This document shows positions 49,852 to 60,247 of a stretch of 64,000 bases of DNA, piece after piece; the first letter of the stretch is position 1; each line of letters opens with the position of its first letter. Under the pieces are notes generated by a model that ran no database searches, had not been told where the DNA came from, and saw nothing but the letters and a program-made list of their open reading frames with translations. Location of the stretch: assembly GCF_009730915.1 (NCBI RefSeq), contig NC_052480.1, positions 1,426,001 to 1,490,000 of the forward strand, given 5' to 3'. Source of the stretch: Dioscorea cayenensis subsp. rotundata (taxonomy: Eukaryota > Streptophyta > Magnoliopsida > Dioscoreales > Dioscoreaceae). Position numbers and translations under genes: made by a program.

Positions 49852-50741
49852 CAGATGAAGAATTAGCTTCCTGATTTGGATTCTTGTGGACCAGTGTTAT
49901 CAAACTCGGGACCGCCGCTGATTCGAGTGAGTCGATCCGATGACCCGAGTGACTAAAGCAGTCCGGGTCTCTAATTAGAGCAGGGACATGTAATCAACTG
50001 GGGTGTGACCCGGTGTGACCCGGTGTGACCCGGCCAAACCCGGTGACCCGGCCGGGTTTCAATGACCCGGGCGGGTTAATGCTTGTTTATAAAATGACAT
50101 TTTTCATCCTTTAATTTTTGTAACTTTTTGTTATGTATTGGATTGAGTTGGTTTGATTAAATTTGAAATTTTCACTCATGGATTCATATGATATTGTGTT
50201 GTGTTTTGTTATGTATGGAATATTTGAATGAGTTTGATATTAGGTTGAGTCTGTTATGTCATGTAGAGCTTGAATTTTTGAAATTTTATTATGTATCGGT
50301 TTTAACTTTTTATGCTTGTCATGTATTTTTACTGATTTATTTTTGTCACTTCAAATTATTTGTTTGATAACAAATAATAAATAAATGTTATATATTATTA
50401 TAGAATTAAAAACTAATTTATAATTTTAAAAATAATATTTAAAATAATTTTATTTACCCGGCATTGACCCGAATGACCCGGCGGTTGAACCAGTTGACCC
50501 GAGACCCGAAGCTTAGACCGGGTCGATGTCCGGGCCGGTTTTGATAACATTGTTGTGGACCACTCCAGCTTTTTTATTTGGATTCTTGTCTGCAACTGCC
50601 ATGGAAAAGGCTATGATTTGGACTACTAAGAGGGTGTCCCATTAGGATATTAGGATTAGGGCTCATGGAATCATTACACTTGTGTTGTGTGGGAGATGAA
50701 AAGGATACATTGAAGAGGAGAAAGTAAACATCATTAACTCT
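49852..50741 (-). pseudogene. NPF relic 2, exon 3 remnant interrupted by a hAT insertion
   Basis: Matches relic 1 and NPF exon 3: AGATGAAGAATTAGCTTCCT, then after the insertion GCCATGGAAAAGGCTATGAT, GGCTCATGGAATCATTACAC and AAAGTAAACATC. The two halves (49852-49891 and 50553-50741) are contiguous in relic 1 at 32658, which lacks the insertion. Confidence 0.7.
49892..50552. mobile_element. Non-autonomous hAT-like element, 661 bp
   Basis: Flanked by the 8-bp direct repeat TTGTGGAC (49884-49891 and 50553-50560). Ends are CAGTGTTATCAAACTCGGGA and, on the right, CCGGTTTTGATAACATTG. The ends of the interior carry repeated GTGACCCGG/CCGGGTC words around an AT-rich core. There is no coding capacity. 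The paralogous relic at about 32685 has a single uninterrupted ATTGTGGACCACTC, an empty-site record of the insertion. Confidence 0.88.
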
Positions 50742-51200
50742 GTAGAAAGAAATGTCCCAATAGATTTATATAAAGGTTTTGGAAAAAAATAACTTATATA
50801 AACCATTTAGTATTGCCTACAGAAACCTTGGTTGAATGACCCTACACGAATGTTATGAGTTTCTCCTTATTTATAAATTATTTAGGCTTTTTTGAGTCAT
50901 TGTTCCTAGAATATTAATCATTGTTTGTTGTTTCCCATTTTTGATCTTCTTATGTTCTCTCTCCTCTGTTTATATCGTCTTATGTTTTTTTTTTCTTAAA
51001 TTTTTAATAAAAGTGGTTTATTTTTTTTATAAAAAAACAAACAATTTCATCATGTGACATAATTATATATGTATTAGTTTTTAAAAAAAGAATGCATATA
51101 TTATTATTAAAAAAAAATTGTCTAGTTTATGTTACTCTTTAAGGTTGTAGGCGTATTTGGTGTGTGTATATATATATAATCTCTGATAAAATTATTTTTA

Positions 51201-51490
51201 AAAAGGTTTAATTGTCTACATATCCTTATAATTATCTATTTTGTCTTTTTAGTCTTTCTAATATTTTTAGATATAATTAAGTCATTATATTTGATCAAGT
51301 TAAGTCGTTTTAGTCCACAAATATTTTTAAGTACAATTAAGTTTTTGTAATTTACACTTGCCCATTTACATCGCGGAGTAGAATGACCCAACTTGACTAA
51401 ATATGAGTAGTTAATTGTACTTAAAAATATTACAACGACTGAAAGGACAGAAAATACACAATTACAGGAATTTGTAATTAAACCTTTAAA
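51201..51490. mobile_element. Foldback MITE (AAAGGTTTAATT ends)
   Basis: The left end AAAAGGTTTAATTGTCTACA and the right end TTTGTAATTAAACCTTT are inverted, as are the inner words TATTTTTAAGTACAATTAAG and its complement. It is about 290 bp and non-coding. It is absent from the corresponding position near 33540 in the NPF-C block. Confidence 0.75.
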
Positions 51491-52508
51491 AAAAACTGAG
51501 ATTAGTGTTTCAGTGAGGAAGTATAAAAGTTTTTTTTTTCTTTAAATTCGTAAAACAATTTTAGGACAACAATGTAGGTTGGGTGTTCGACTTCTTTCTA
51601 GAACATAATGTACGATTTAGGGTAATAAAAGAAAATTCATATTCTCCTCATTTTACTTTATTTTTTATTTTTCAAATATTTAAAATATTGTTATCATCCA
51701 TTTTTATTTTTATTTGACAAAAATAACAAACACCTCATGTGCTTTTACCCAACAACAAAAGTTTGGGTTACAAATTTACACCAATAACTAGGGAGTCATT
51801 ACTACCATGGTGTCCAACGGATTTGAACTCAGAATTTAAAATTTTCACACCAATATCTTTCGCAATTTGTACAAATAGTTAAAGTACAGCACAAGCACTT
51901 GTGTTGTTCTTTGTTTGATTTTCATTGAACAGATGGAACACAAAATAGTAAATTACGATAATACCTTTTTATTATTCTATATTTATTTTATAATAAAAAA
52001 CATACAATAATATTTTATGAAATCTTATCAAATTTGACAATGCCCAACAACAATAACAAGTTAAAAAAATTAACATAATTTTAAAAACATTTAATCCACA
52101 ACAAACAAACTTTCATTAATATTTAAATCCTAAAATATAAATAAATAGATATATAAATAAATAAATAAATAAAATTTTAAATAGATAAATAAACAACTAA
52201 ATTTTAAAAAGATAAATAAAAAGATAAATAAATAAATAAAACAAAATAAATCATGTTATCACTTCTTAATGAGTATGTAATTTTTAATTTTAAATAGGGA
52301 CAATTTTGTCATAAGTTGTCAGTATCTTACTACGAAAATTTTTTTACTGCAGTGCGGTACTGAAATTAAGAGATTGTGTTGTACTGAATTGAGTAGTTTG
52401 TCTTTGTCTACAAATCGCGTTTCAAAGTCAAAGCAGCATATGATAGAAGTTGTCGTGTCTTTGTCGCCCAAAATCTTGCGTATCAAACGGACCATAATAA
52501 ACTATAAA
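51491..52508. other. AT-rich spacer
   Basis: A/T runs including (AAAT)n near 52155-52180 and 52210-52240. The first part matches the NPF-C block (about 33560-33900). No exon is seen. Confidence 0.45.
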
Positions 52509-52555
52509 TCAACGAGAGATCCGATGAAAGCAAGCATCGACCCCATCTATGAGTG
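52509..52555 (-). pseudogene. NPF relic 2, possible exon 2 remnant
   Basis: GATGAAAGCAAGCATCGACC resembles the exon 2 segment encoding LPLLGAF with deletions, and the following GTGAACCAGGTTTCATCA parallels GTGAATCAGGTTTGGTCC after the relic 1 exon 2 piece. The match is short, so it is supported mainly by position. Confidence 0.4.
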
Positions 52556-52570
52556 AACCAGGTTTCATCA

Positions 52571-53570
52571 NNNNNNNNNNNNNNNNNNNNNNNNNNNNNN
52601 NNNNNNNNNNNNNNNNNNNNNNNNNNNNNNNNNNNNNNNNNNNNNNNNNNNNNNNNNNNNNNNNNNNNNNNNNNNNNNNNNNNNNNNNNNNNNNNNNNNN
52701 NNNNNNNNNNNNNNNNNNNNNNNNNNNNNNNNNNNNNNNNNNNNNNNNNNNNNNNNNNNNNNNNNNNNNNNNNNNNNNNNNNNNNNNNNNNNNNNNNNNN
52801 NNNNNNNNNNNNNNNNNNNNNNNNNNNNNNNNNNNNNNNNNNNNNNNNNNNNNNNNNNNNNNNNNNNNNNNNNNNNNNNNNNNNNNNNNNNNNNNNNNNN
52901 NNNNNNNNNNNNNNNNNNNNNNNNNNNNNNNNNNNNNNNNNNNNNNNNNNNNNNNNNNNNNNNNNNNNNNNNNNNNNNNNNNNNNNNNNNNNNNNNNNNN
53001 NNNNNNNNNNNNNNNNNNNNNNNNNNNNNNNNNNNNNNNNNNNNNNNNNNNNNNNNNNNNNNNNNNNNNNNNNNNNNNNNNNNNNNNNNNNNNNNNNNNN
53101 NNNNNNNNNNNNNNNNNNNNNNNNNNNNNNNNNNNNNNNNNNNNNNNNNNNNNNNNNNNNNNNNNNNNNNNNNNNNNNNNNNNNNNNNNNNNNNNNNNNN
53201 NNNNNNNNNNNNNNNNNNNNNNNNNNNNNNNNNNNNNNNNNNNNNNNNNNNNNNNNNNNNNNNNNNNNNNNNNNNNNNNNNNNNNNNNNNNNNNNNNNNN
53301 NNNNNNNNNNNNNNNNNNNNNNNNNNNNNNNNNNNNNNNNNNNNNNNNNNNNNNNNNNNNNNNNNNNNNNNNNNNNNNNNNNNNNNNNNNNNNNNNNNNN
53401 NNNNNNNNNNNNNNNNNNNNNNNNNNNNNNNNNNNNNNNNNNNNNNNNNNNNNNNNNNNNNNNNNNNNNNNNNNNNNNNNNNNNNNNNNNNNNNNNNNNN
53501 NNNNNNNNNNNNNNNNNNNNNNNNNNNNNNNNNNNNNNNNNNNNNNNNNNNNNNNNNNNNNNNNNNNNNN
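52571..53570. other. Assembly gap (1,000 N)
   Basis: An exact 1,000-base run of N. The DNA on each side continues the relic-plus-flank order seen before NPF-C without obvious loss, so the true missing length may be small, or a collapsed repeat. Confidence 0.97.
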
Positions 53571-54055
53571 TGGTTCACATGTTAACTTGTGAGTTTAATC
53601 CATGAGGCCCTTTTTTTATTTAAGAATAATTAAATTAAATTAAAAATAATTCCTGATAAAATTGCGTATTGCCCAACCTAGATGACCTTGACAAGTTGGT
53701 CCGGATTCATAAAAACCCTACTCAAAATCGGAGTCGTTACACTACGAACCGATTATGGGTTTCCATTCAGGCCCACAAAGTCATGGGCCAACTGCAGGTT
53801 TTGCAAGTTCAGTTCCGGCCCAAAAAGGGTTGAAACTTGGCTAGTGCCCAACCTCTGGATCTAATATCAAATTAATAATTATTTTTTAATTAATTAAAAT
53901 TCTAAATTATAAGTCCCATGATAAAAAAATTAAAAAAAAAAAAGGAAAAGGTTCAAGTAACTCGTTGCTCTTACAATTGAATCAAAGATATACGAAATAT
54001 GTGTTTAAATACAAACAAAGAAGCAACAACATACAACAAAAGATTGTGGTTTATA
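53571..54055. repeat. Shared NPF 3' flank, copy 2 (before NPF-D)
   Basis: Parallels 34450-35099, with TGGTTCACATGTTAACTTGT, CAACCTAGATGACCTTG, AGTTCAGTTCCGGCC and TTAATTAATTAAAATTC, leading into the NPF-D 3' UTR. Confidence 0.75.
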
Positions 54056-56430
54056 TTATAGCATAGTACAACACCCTTTCTTCCTATATGCGTAGGCTTG
54101 TGCAAAATATATGTAGATAAGTAATCCTAAAGCATTAAGTACAGCAAGCAACCAGAAGAAGTAATCAAGATGAGCATGGTTTAGATTGTTAGGAAACCAG
54201 CTCTCACCTTGTGCTGCACTCACCTTATCTATCAGAGAAACAATAAATCCGCTTAAGAAGCTCCCCACACCAAAGATGCTCAGATATAGAGCAAGTCCCA
54301 AGCTCCTCAGTGAATCTGGCATCTGATCATAAAAAAATTCTTGCAAACCAACCATTGTGAACACATCTGATAAACCATAGAGAACATATTGGGGCATCAA
54401 CCACAATAAGTTCATTGGAATTGGTATGTCAGGCGAATCGATGAGCCCGTATTCTCGAGCTGTTTTTATCCTCTTCATCTCTACCAGTGCAGCGACTACC
54501 ATCTCTGTGGCTGAGATTGCCATGCCTATGCCGATTCTTTGGAGCATTGTGATGCCGGATTGCAACCCTGTGAGTTTCTGAATTGCAGGAACAAGAATGT
54601 GATCATATATGGGGATGAAAGCAACAATTGAGACGGTACCGATGCTTTGAAGTGACGCTGAGGGTATTACGAAGCTGCTGCCAATCCTCCTGTCTAGAGT
54701 GCTGGCTTGTTTGGTGAAGAATGTCATTGATTGTGCAAAAACAATAGCATATATTAAGCATGCAGTCCATATTGAAAACAATCGAATAACACCTTTAGCT
54801 TCTTTTGCTTCTTCTTCCTCCTCTTCTGTCCTGCATATGTATATGGTTAGATCATTATGGAATAAGATATAGTTTAAGAACAGTGATGTTTAATAGGAGA
54901 GGAAGCTTACTGTGAAGCCTTGACAGTTGATGCTTGCCAACATGCTTTGCCAATTCTAATGAATGGACTTGTCACTTCAAGAATCCAGTATCTATAAGTT
55001 CTGGAACCTGATAAGAAAACAATGAGAGCAAGAACCATGGCCATGCAGGGGATACCAAATCCAAATCCCCAGCTGACACTATCTTGCACATAGTTGAGCA
55101 CAGTTGTGAAGAGCATGCCAAAATTCATCCCAAAGTACCACCAATTGAAGAAGGAGCTTCTTGATTTGGATTCCAAAGGATCATTCTGATCAAATTGATC
55201 AGCTCCAAAAGCTTGAGTGCAAGGCTTGTGTCCACCTTGCGCAAATGCCACCAGATACAAAGAGACAAAGAAGATGATGACTTGGAGTTGACTGGGAGGA
55301 CAACTAGAGGGTTCCATGGCAGTGTCACATTTTTGAGGGAGGATGGAAGGCAGCAATGAGGATGAGAATGTCAACATGCCCAGACCCTGGTGTGAGTTTC
55401 ATTGAAAGTAATAAACATTTAAGATCATCCTTTTCTCAGCTTCTGTTAAACACACTAGATTCTGATGTGTTTTTGAGACTCCAACACTTCAGATAAAATT
55501 GATCCTACTTTTACATGTCGAAACTATCAATATAGACTAAACTGCTTGGTTGTTAAGTGCAAGAGAATAATTAAGGTTTAGCCCTACAGAAGGTTATGAA
55601 GTGGGTGACTTTGTTTGTTTCAGCAAGTGATGTGCCAAATATGTGTCACATTGTTTTGAGCCAACATCAACAGGAACCTTCAAAGGAACAATTATGTTTA
55701 GTTCAGGAGCCAAAATAAACATATTTTTACTTAAAATACCAAAACAAACAATGAACCCATTTCAAGGGTCTCCAATGGGGTTAAACCAATAGTCAATTAC
55801 AAAGAGGATGGTGATTAATGGAGTGATGAATCTAGCTAGTTTTACATCTATAACTCTACCTCATCCTAATCTACTTTGTATCTCATTTGTTATGTATGAT
55901 TCTTAAGATATTCTGTCTTGGGCCTGCCACTTCATTGAAAAATATCCAAAATTTTAATCTCAACAACTCATGTGCACTGTGCTCCTTGTCCACCTAATCC
56001 TTCCCTACTCTTTGACCAAAACTTGCCAGGCAACTTCAAAATATAAGATGGATATCAGAATATTGATCAAAATTTAATTTTTAATATACACCCTTGGTCA
56101 TTTTTAATTGTTTCAGTTTAGAGGTTTGTTTGGTCCTATTTATGTGTTTATTAAAAATTTATAAAATATAAAATATTATTATTTTTTTACATTTATTTTT
56201 TAATATTTGATATGTTTCTATAATTTTTAATATAAATAATATTCAACTACAAATTTTATTAAATCATATTTTAAATAAAGTAATCTTTACAAAATTAATA
56301 ATAATTTTTTTATAAATTTTAAATTATTAATTAATTTTAATTAATTTTTTTAATTCACGTAAATTAGTTTAAAATAGAAAAGTCAAAATCACCAGAGAGG
56401 AGTACTTGTTAGAGATGCATATTAAAGTAA

Positions 56431-56463
<33 letters not shown>

Positions 56464-57112
56464 TTAATTACAAAAATAGACTTAAAATCAATCAAAAACA
56501 AAAACAAAAAGAATAAACGTGGATTGCACAAGCGACAGCATTTTATTTCTTGGGATTCCGACGGGAAGTATAGAAATGATCCAAATAAACATACGTCATT
56601 CTCAGAAAAAGACAAAAATAAAATAATATAAAATAAAAAAATCCCAAAAAGAAGAGGAAAAAAAATTGGGAATCGAAGGAACCAACCAGAATGTAGAGAA
56701 TGGAGGCGATGATGATGGTGCGGTAGCGTCCCAGGTACGAATCAGCGATGAAAGCTCCGAGCAACGGCAGCATCATCGACATCCCTGACCACATATTCAC
56801 CGCCACCGCCGCCGACGCCGTGGGCTGCCGGAGAGGGCCGGTGAGATACGTGATCAGATTAAACCCTATCCCGTAGTACGCGAACCTCTCCGCCATCTCC
56901 ACACCTGCTCAGAGATCATCGCTCATGGGAAAACCCCTCAAATCTAGGGCAATTGAAGATTAAGGAGTGAGGAATTGGGTAATAGTAGTACCGATAATGA
57001 AGAAGGCCGAGGTCCACCGTCCTTTGCGTGATCCGGCGGTGATCGGACGGCCTCTGTAGTCCACGACGCCGGCTATCACCGCCGAGCTCTGGATCAGCGC
57101 CTCACTCTCCAT
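54056..57112 (-). CDS. NPF-D: NRT1/PTR family (NPF5-type) transporter
   Basis: Exons 57112-56992, 56904-56687, 55386-54911, 54830-54056; 1,590 nt, 529 aa, open with GT-AG borders and exon sizes identical to NPF-C. The ExxER motif is EMAER (43-47). Differences from C are scattered substitutions: exon 1 has [12 protein letters not shown], the exon 2 loop has [11 protein letters not shown]-like changes with [15 protein letters not shown], the loop reads [16 protein letters not shown]7 starts [20 protein letters not shown], and the C-terminus is KKGCCTML. Intron 2 is 1.3 kb and keeps the ancestral intron sequence in single copy. A normal membrane transporter is expected; substrate not inferable. 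Confidence 0.93.
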
Positions 57113-57247
57113 TCTCTCTCTCTCACTCTGTTTCTCTGTCTCTTTGTCTTTGTCTGGAGTGTTTTTTATATGTTTTTCAGCATGTTTTTACATGGCACAC
57201 CCTCAAAAATAACGAAATTATTTGGAATCTTTTTTTTTCAACTATTA

Positions 57248-57298
<51 letters not shown>

Positions 57299-57317
57299 AA
57301 TTTTGGGAAAATTATTT

Positions 57318-57902
57318 TTTAGTTCCTGAAAATTTCAAAACATCCCAGACAGATCCTCTGACATTTGAATTTGCCAGACAGTCCCTCCTTTTTGATGACT
57401 TATTTTTTTCAATCTTCACGAGTGTCTTTTTTTCAATTAATGCGAACTACTCATTAGTTTATTCTATTTTTACAATACGTATTTCCGACTTTAAAAATAT
57501 ATAATTTCTATTTAACATTGCGTGTTTTCGTTTAACCATATAAATTTTCACTTAACATATAACACATTTGCATTTAAAATTTGACTTTTCCGCTTAAAAT
57601 TATTAGTTTCCGCTTAAAATTTGGTGTTTTCGCTTAACTGCATAAGTTTTCACGTAACATATAACACATTTGCATTTAAAATTTGACTTTTCCGCTTAAA
57701 ATTTGGTATTTTCGCTTAAAAACTGAGTGTCAGCTCAATTAATATCTGTTACCTTTATGTCAACATCAATCACTTTTATGTCAGAAAAGTCTGAAAAATA
57801 ACCTGTTAGAAAAAGGAAGGATCTTTTGGGAATACTCAAAGTCATGGGGATTTTTGTGAATACCTGAACTTTGGAGGGACTTTTTGTTCATTTCCAGTTT
57901 AA
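57318..57902. mobile_element. Probable foldback-type element upstream of NPF-D
   Basis: The left part (TTTTAGTTCCTGAAAATTTC, GACAGATCCTCTGAC, CAGTCCCTCC) and the right part (GAAGGATCTTTTGGG, ACCTGAACTTTGGAGGGACT) are loosely inverted. The segment is absent upstream of the other NPF copies. Its interior is a tandem repeat. No target duplication was identified. Confidence 0.45.
57539..57720. repeat. Tandem repeat of CGCTTAAAATTT units
   Basis: Two long copies of TTTTCACTTAACATATAACA-type sequence, each followed by CATTTGCATTTAAAATTTGA and one or more TTTCCGCTTAAAATT subunits. Confidence 0.85.
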
Positions 57903-57925
57903 TTTTTTTTTTGTATTTTTTATTA

Positions 57926-58214
57926 GTATAATATTCGAATTTGTCCCTCTAGTTTTTCTCTTTCTTCTCTTTTGGTCCCTCTACTTAGAAATGCTCCCAA
58001 GTAGTCATTGTACTGTTAATAATGGTTCTATTTAGTCTTTTTACTCTGAAATAAGTTAATTATTTGGCTGTATTTTCAAAAGTAGAGGGATTAGATACAA
58101 AAAAATTAAAGATAGAGGGACTAAATTGGGTCATTCTTAAAAGTAGAGGGATTAGTGAGGCGTATTTCTGAGTACAAAAAAAAAAAAATTAAAAGACAAA
58201 TTCAAATATTATAC
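57926..58214. mobile_element. Foldback MITE (GTCCCTCTACT family), copy 2
   Basis: The same arrangement as 36494-36790: GGTCCCTCTACTTAGAAATG on the left, AGAGGGACTAAATTGGGTC on the right. Ends are AATATTCGAATTTGTCCCTC and, on the right, GACAAATTCAAATATTATAC. Confidence 0.78.
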
Positions 58215-58377
58215 CTTTTTTATTTAATGATGCTTCACGTTTTTTATCAGGTGTACTTGAACTCAGGCTTTGAATTTCTAAAACCAAAATCTTTTTTCAT
58301 TGTGCTGATACCGTAAAGCTATAAATCTTTTAACTTCGGTCATTATTTAAAAATAATATATATAATTTAATAATATA

Positions 58378-58680
58378 AAATCTTTGAGAGTACTCAAATA
58401 CTAATCAGCGAGGAAAGCTTGAACTAAAGGTCGCATCAACATTTGGCCACGTGCACTCCCATCACAGCTGTCACTGTGGATCCTTGAGCAGGCTATTAAT
58501 ATAGCTTTTCCGTCATTTTCAATTTTTTTTTAAATTAGAGAATAGAAGAAAAAAAAAAATCCTAAATCATCTTAATAGAAGAAGATTAAAGATTGAATAT
58601 GAGAGTTATCAGTACTGATGATGAAGAAGTCAGAGATCCACCATCCAATGTTGGATCTAACGATGATCAGAGCCACTCGG
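58378..58680 (-). pseudogene. NPF relic 3: exon 2 and exon 1 remnants
   Basis: CAAATACTAATCAGCGAGGA followed by AAAGCTTG (58395-58425) matches NPF exon 2. GTACTGATGATGAAGAAG, then AGAGATCCACCATCCAATG, GGATCTAACGATGATCAGAG (58611-58672) matches the 3' end of exon 1 with its donor site region. Even intron 1 is partly recognisable (GAAGATTAAAGATTGA). All are shortened and substituted, with no open frame. Confidence 0.7.
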
Positions 58681-58695
58681 TGGAGAATAAATAGA

Positions 58696-59068
58696 GGGTA
58701 AATTTTGTAGTAAGTCATTGAATTTTGATTTATTTTTATTTTAATCATTAAACTTTAATTTACATCAATTTAATTATTTAACTTTAATTTAATTTTAATT
58801 GGTAATAAATTAAGGATTTCAACATCCTATTAATAATATAGTTGTCTAAAAATTTATGTCAATTCTTCCCATACAAAATTATTAAGTCTATTAGAGGTGT
58901 CCATATCATTAAAAAAAGAGCCATATCATTTATTTGGAGGCAAAAATCTCTTAATTTACTACACAGTAAAATCAAATTAATGTTGAGTGATCAAATTAAT
59001 GCAAATTGAAGTTAAGTGATTAAAGTAAAAATGAGTCAAAATTTAATGACATATTAAAAAATTTACCC
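58696..59068. mobile_element. Mutator-type MITE (GGGTAAATTTT ends)
   Basis: Ends GGGTAAATTTTGTAGTAAGT and AAAAATTTACCC are inverted. The inverted similarity continues over about 90 bases (CATTGAATTTTGATTTATTT against ATGAGTCAAAATTTAATGAC). Flanks read AATAAATAGA and AATAAACGGA, an 8/10 match that would be a decayed 9-10 bp target duplication. It is inserted just beside NPF relic 3. Confidence 0.75.
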
Positions 59069-59224
59069 AATAAACGGATTAGTCTTCATTATCTTCGGCT
59101 TATCAATTCCCTCTCGAAATAGAGTTCTTATTAAATTAATTAATAATTTTTTATTCACGCATTTATGTAAACTTTGTATTTATTTTTAAGAAAAAAAAGT
59201 TTTTTTTTAAAAAAAAAAATCAGA

Positions 59225-59424
59225 TTTTGTAGGTCATTGAGATCAGACATTTTATATTTATTTTGGATGGGTAACCAGACTCATCGGGTTCAGCTTATCC
59301 GAACCCGACCTAGACTCAACCCACTCTCCTTAGGCAGGCCTAGTGGGTTGGGTCAACCCACCATAATTGTCTGGTTTGGTGATCCAAGTCAACCCACCAT
59401 AATTGGCAGGGTCTAGTTTACCCT
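59225..59424. repeat. GGGTTGGGTCAACCC-rich dispersed repeat piece
   Basis: Words such as AACCCGACCTAGACTCAACC and two copies of GTCAACCCACCATAATTG, about 45 bases apart, typical of short non-coding plant repeats. It interrupts the relic-to-flank continuity seen before NPF-C. Confidence 0.45.
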
Positions 59425-60247
59425 TTGGGTGATATGGGTTTGGTCCAAACCTCCTCAATTCACGCATTAATTGGTGGATTAATTTGTGAATTTTTTTTAT
59501 TCAAGAATAATTTTAAAAAATAAAAACTCAAATCATAATCAGGACCAATACAGTACAGCCAGATTTTTGCAGGTTTTGTTCTTGGCCAGGAAGGGTTAAA
59601 ACCCAGCTAGTGCTCACCTTTGAATCTCATCTCAATTGCTTTTTAATTAATTAAATTTCTAAAGTATAAATACCTGATTCATTTGCTTCATTGCTTCAAC
59701 GGAATGTGGCTATATGTGTTCACATATATTTTATTGAGAGATGATCTCACGGAACCGGTTCAGCGTGGCTCAACATCATCCGTTGGATTGTTTCGATTTA
59801 ATAACTTCTAAAATAAAAAACAAGAATCTTATAAGATAATTACTAACATATTTCTAGATTATATAATAAAAAATAATAAAATTCATAACCCTATGGCCAA
59901 AAATGAGCCCCTCCGTGATAATTACCACGGAACCGAATCTACCATATACAAATTCTATTATTTATTTTATTAGTTACAACATTTTTTTAATTAAATATTT
60001 AAATTTTGAACAAATAAAAAACAAATACCAACATGGGTAGGTAAAAATGAGAGACTTTTGTGTTCCAAAGTGATTTCGAGTTTGAATTTTTATAAATACA
60101 AGAAAATACAACTATTGGGATAGGTTCACCTCCCATATAGACTCCAACTACCTCGTCATTCTTGCCAGTGAATCAAAGATCTAACAAAAGTATGTGTTTA
60201 ATACAAATAAAGAAGCAACAACATACAACAAAAGATTGTGGTTTATA
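59425..60247. repeat. Shared NPF 3' flank, copy 3 (before NPF-E)
   Basis: GGTTTGGTCCAAACC, TGGCCAGGAAGGGTTAAAAC, ATCTCATCTCAATTGC and TTAATTAATTAAATTTCTAAA follow the order of copies 1 and 2. Extra sequence at about 59740-60140 is not in the other copies. It ends in the NPF-E 3' UTR. Confidence 0.7.

Noticed and set aside
52549-53605. Long open frames across 52549-53605
   Set aside because: Same reason: they cross the second 1,000-base gap.
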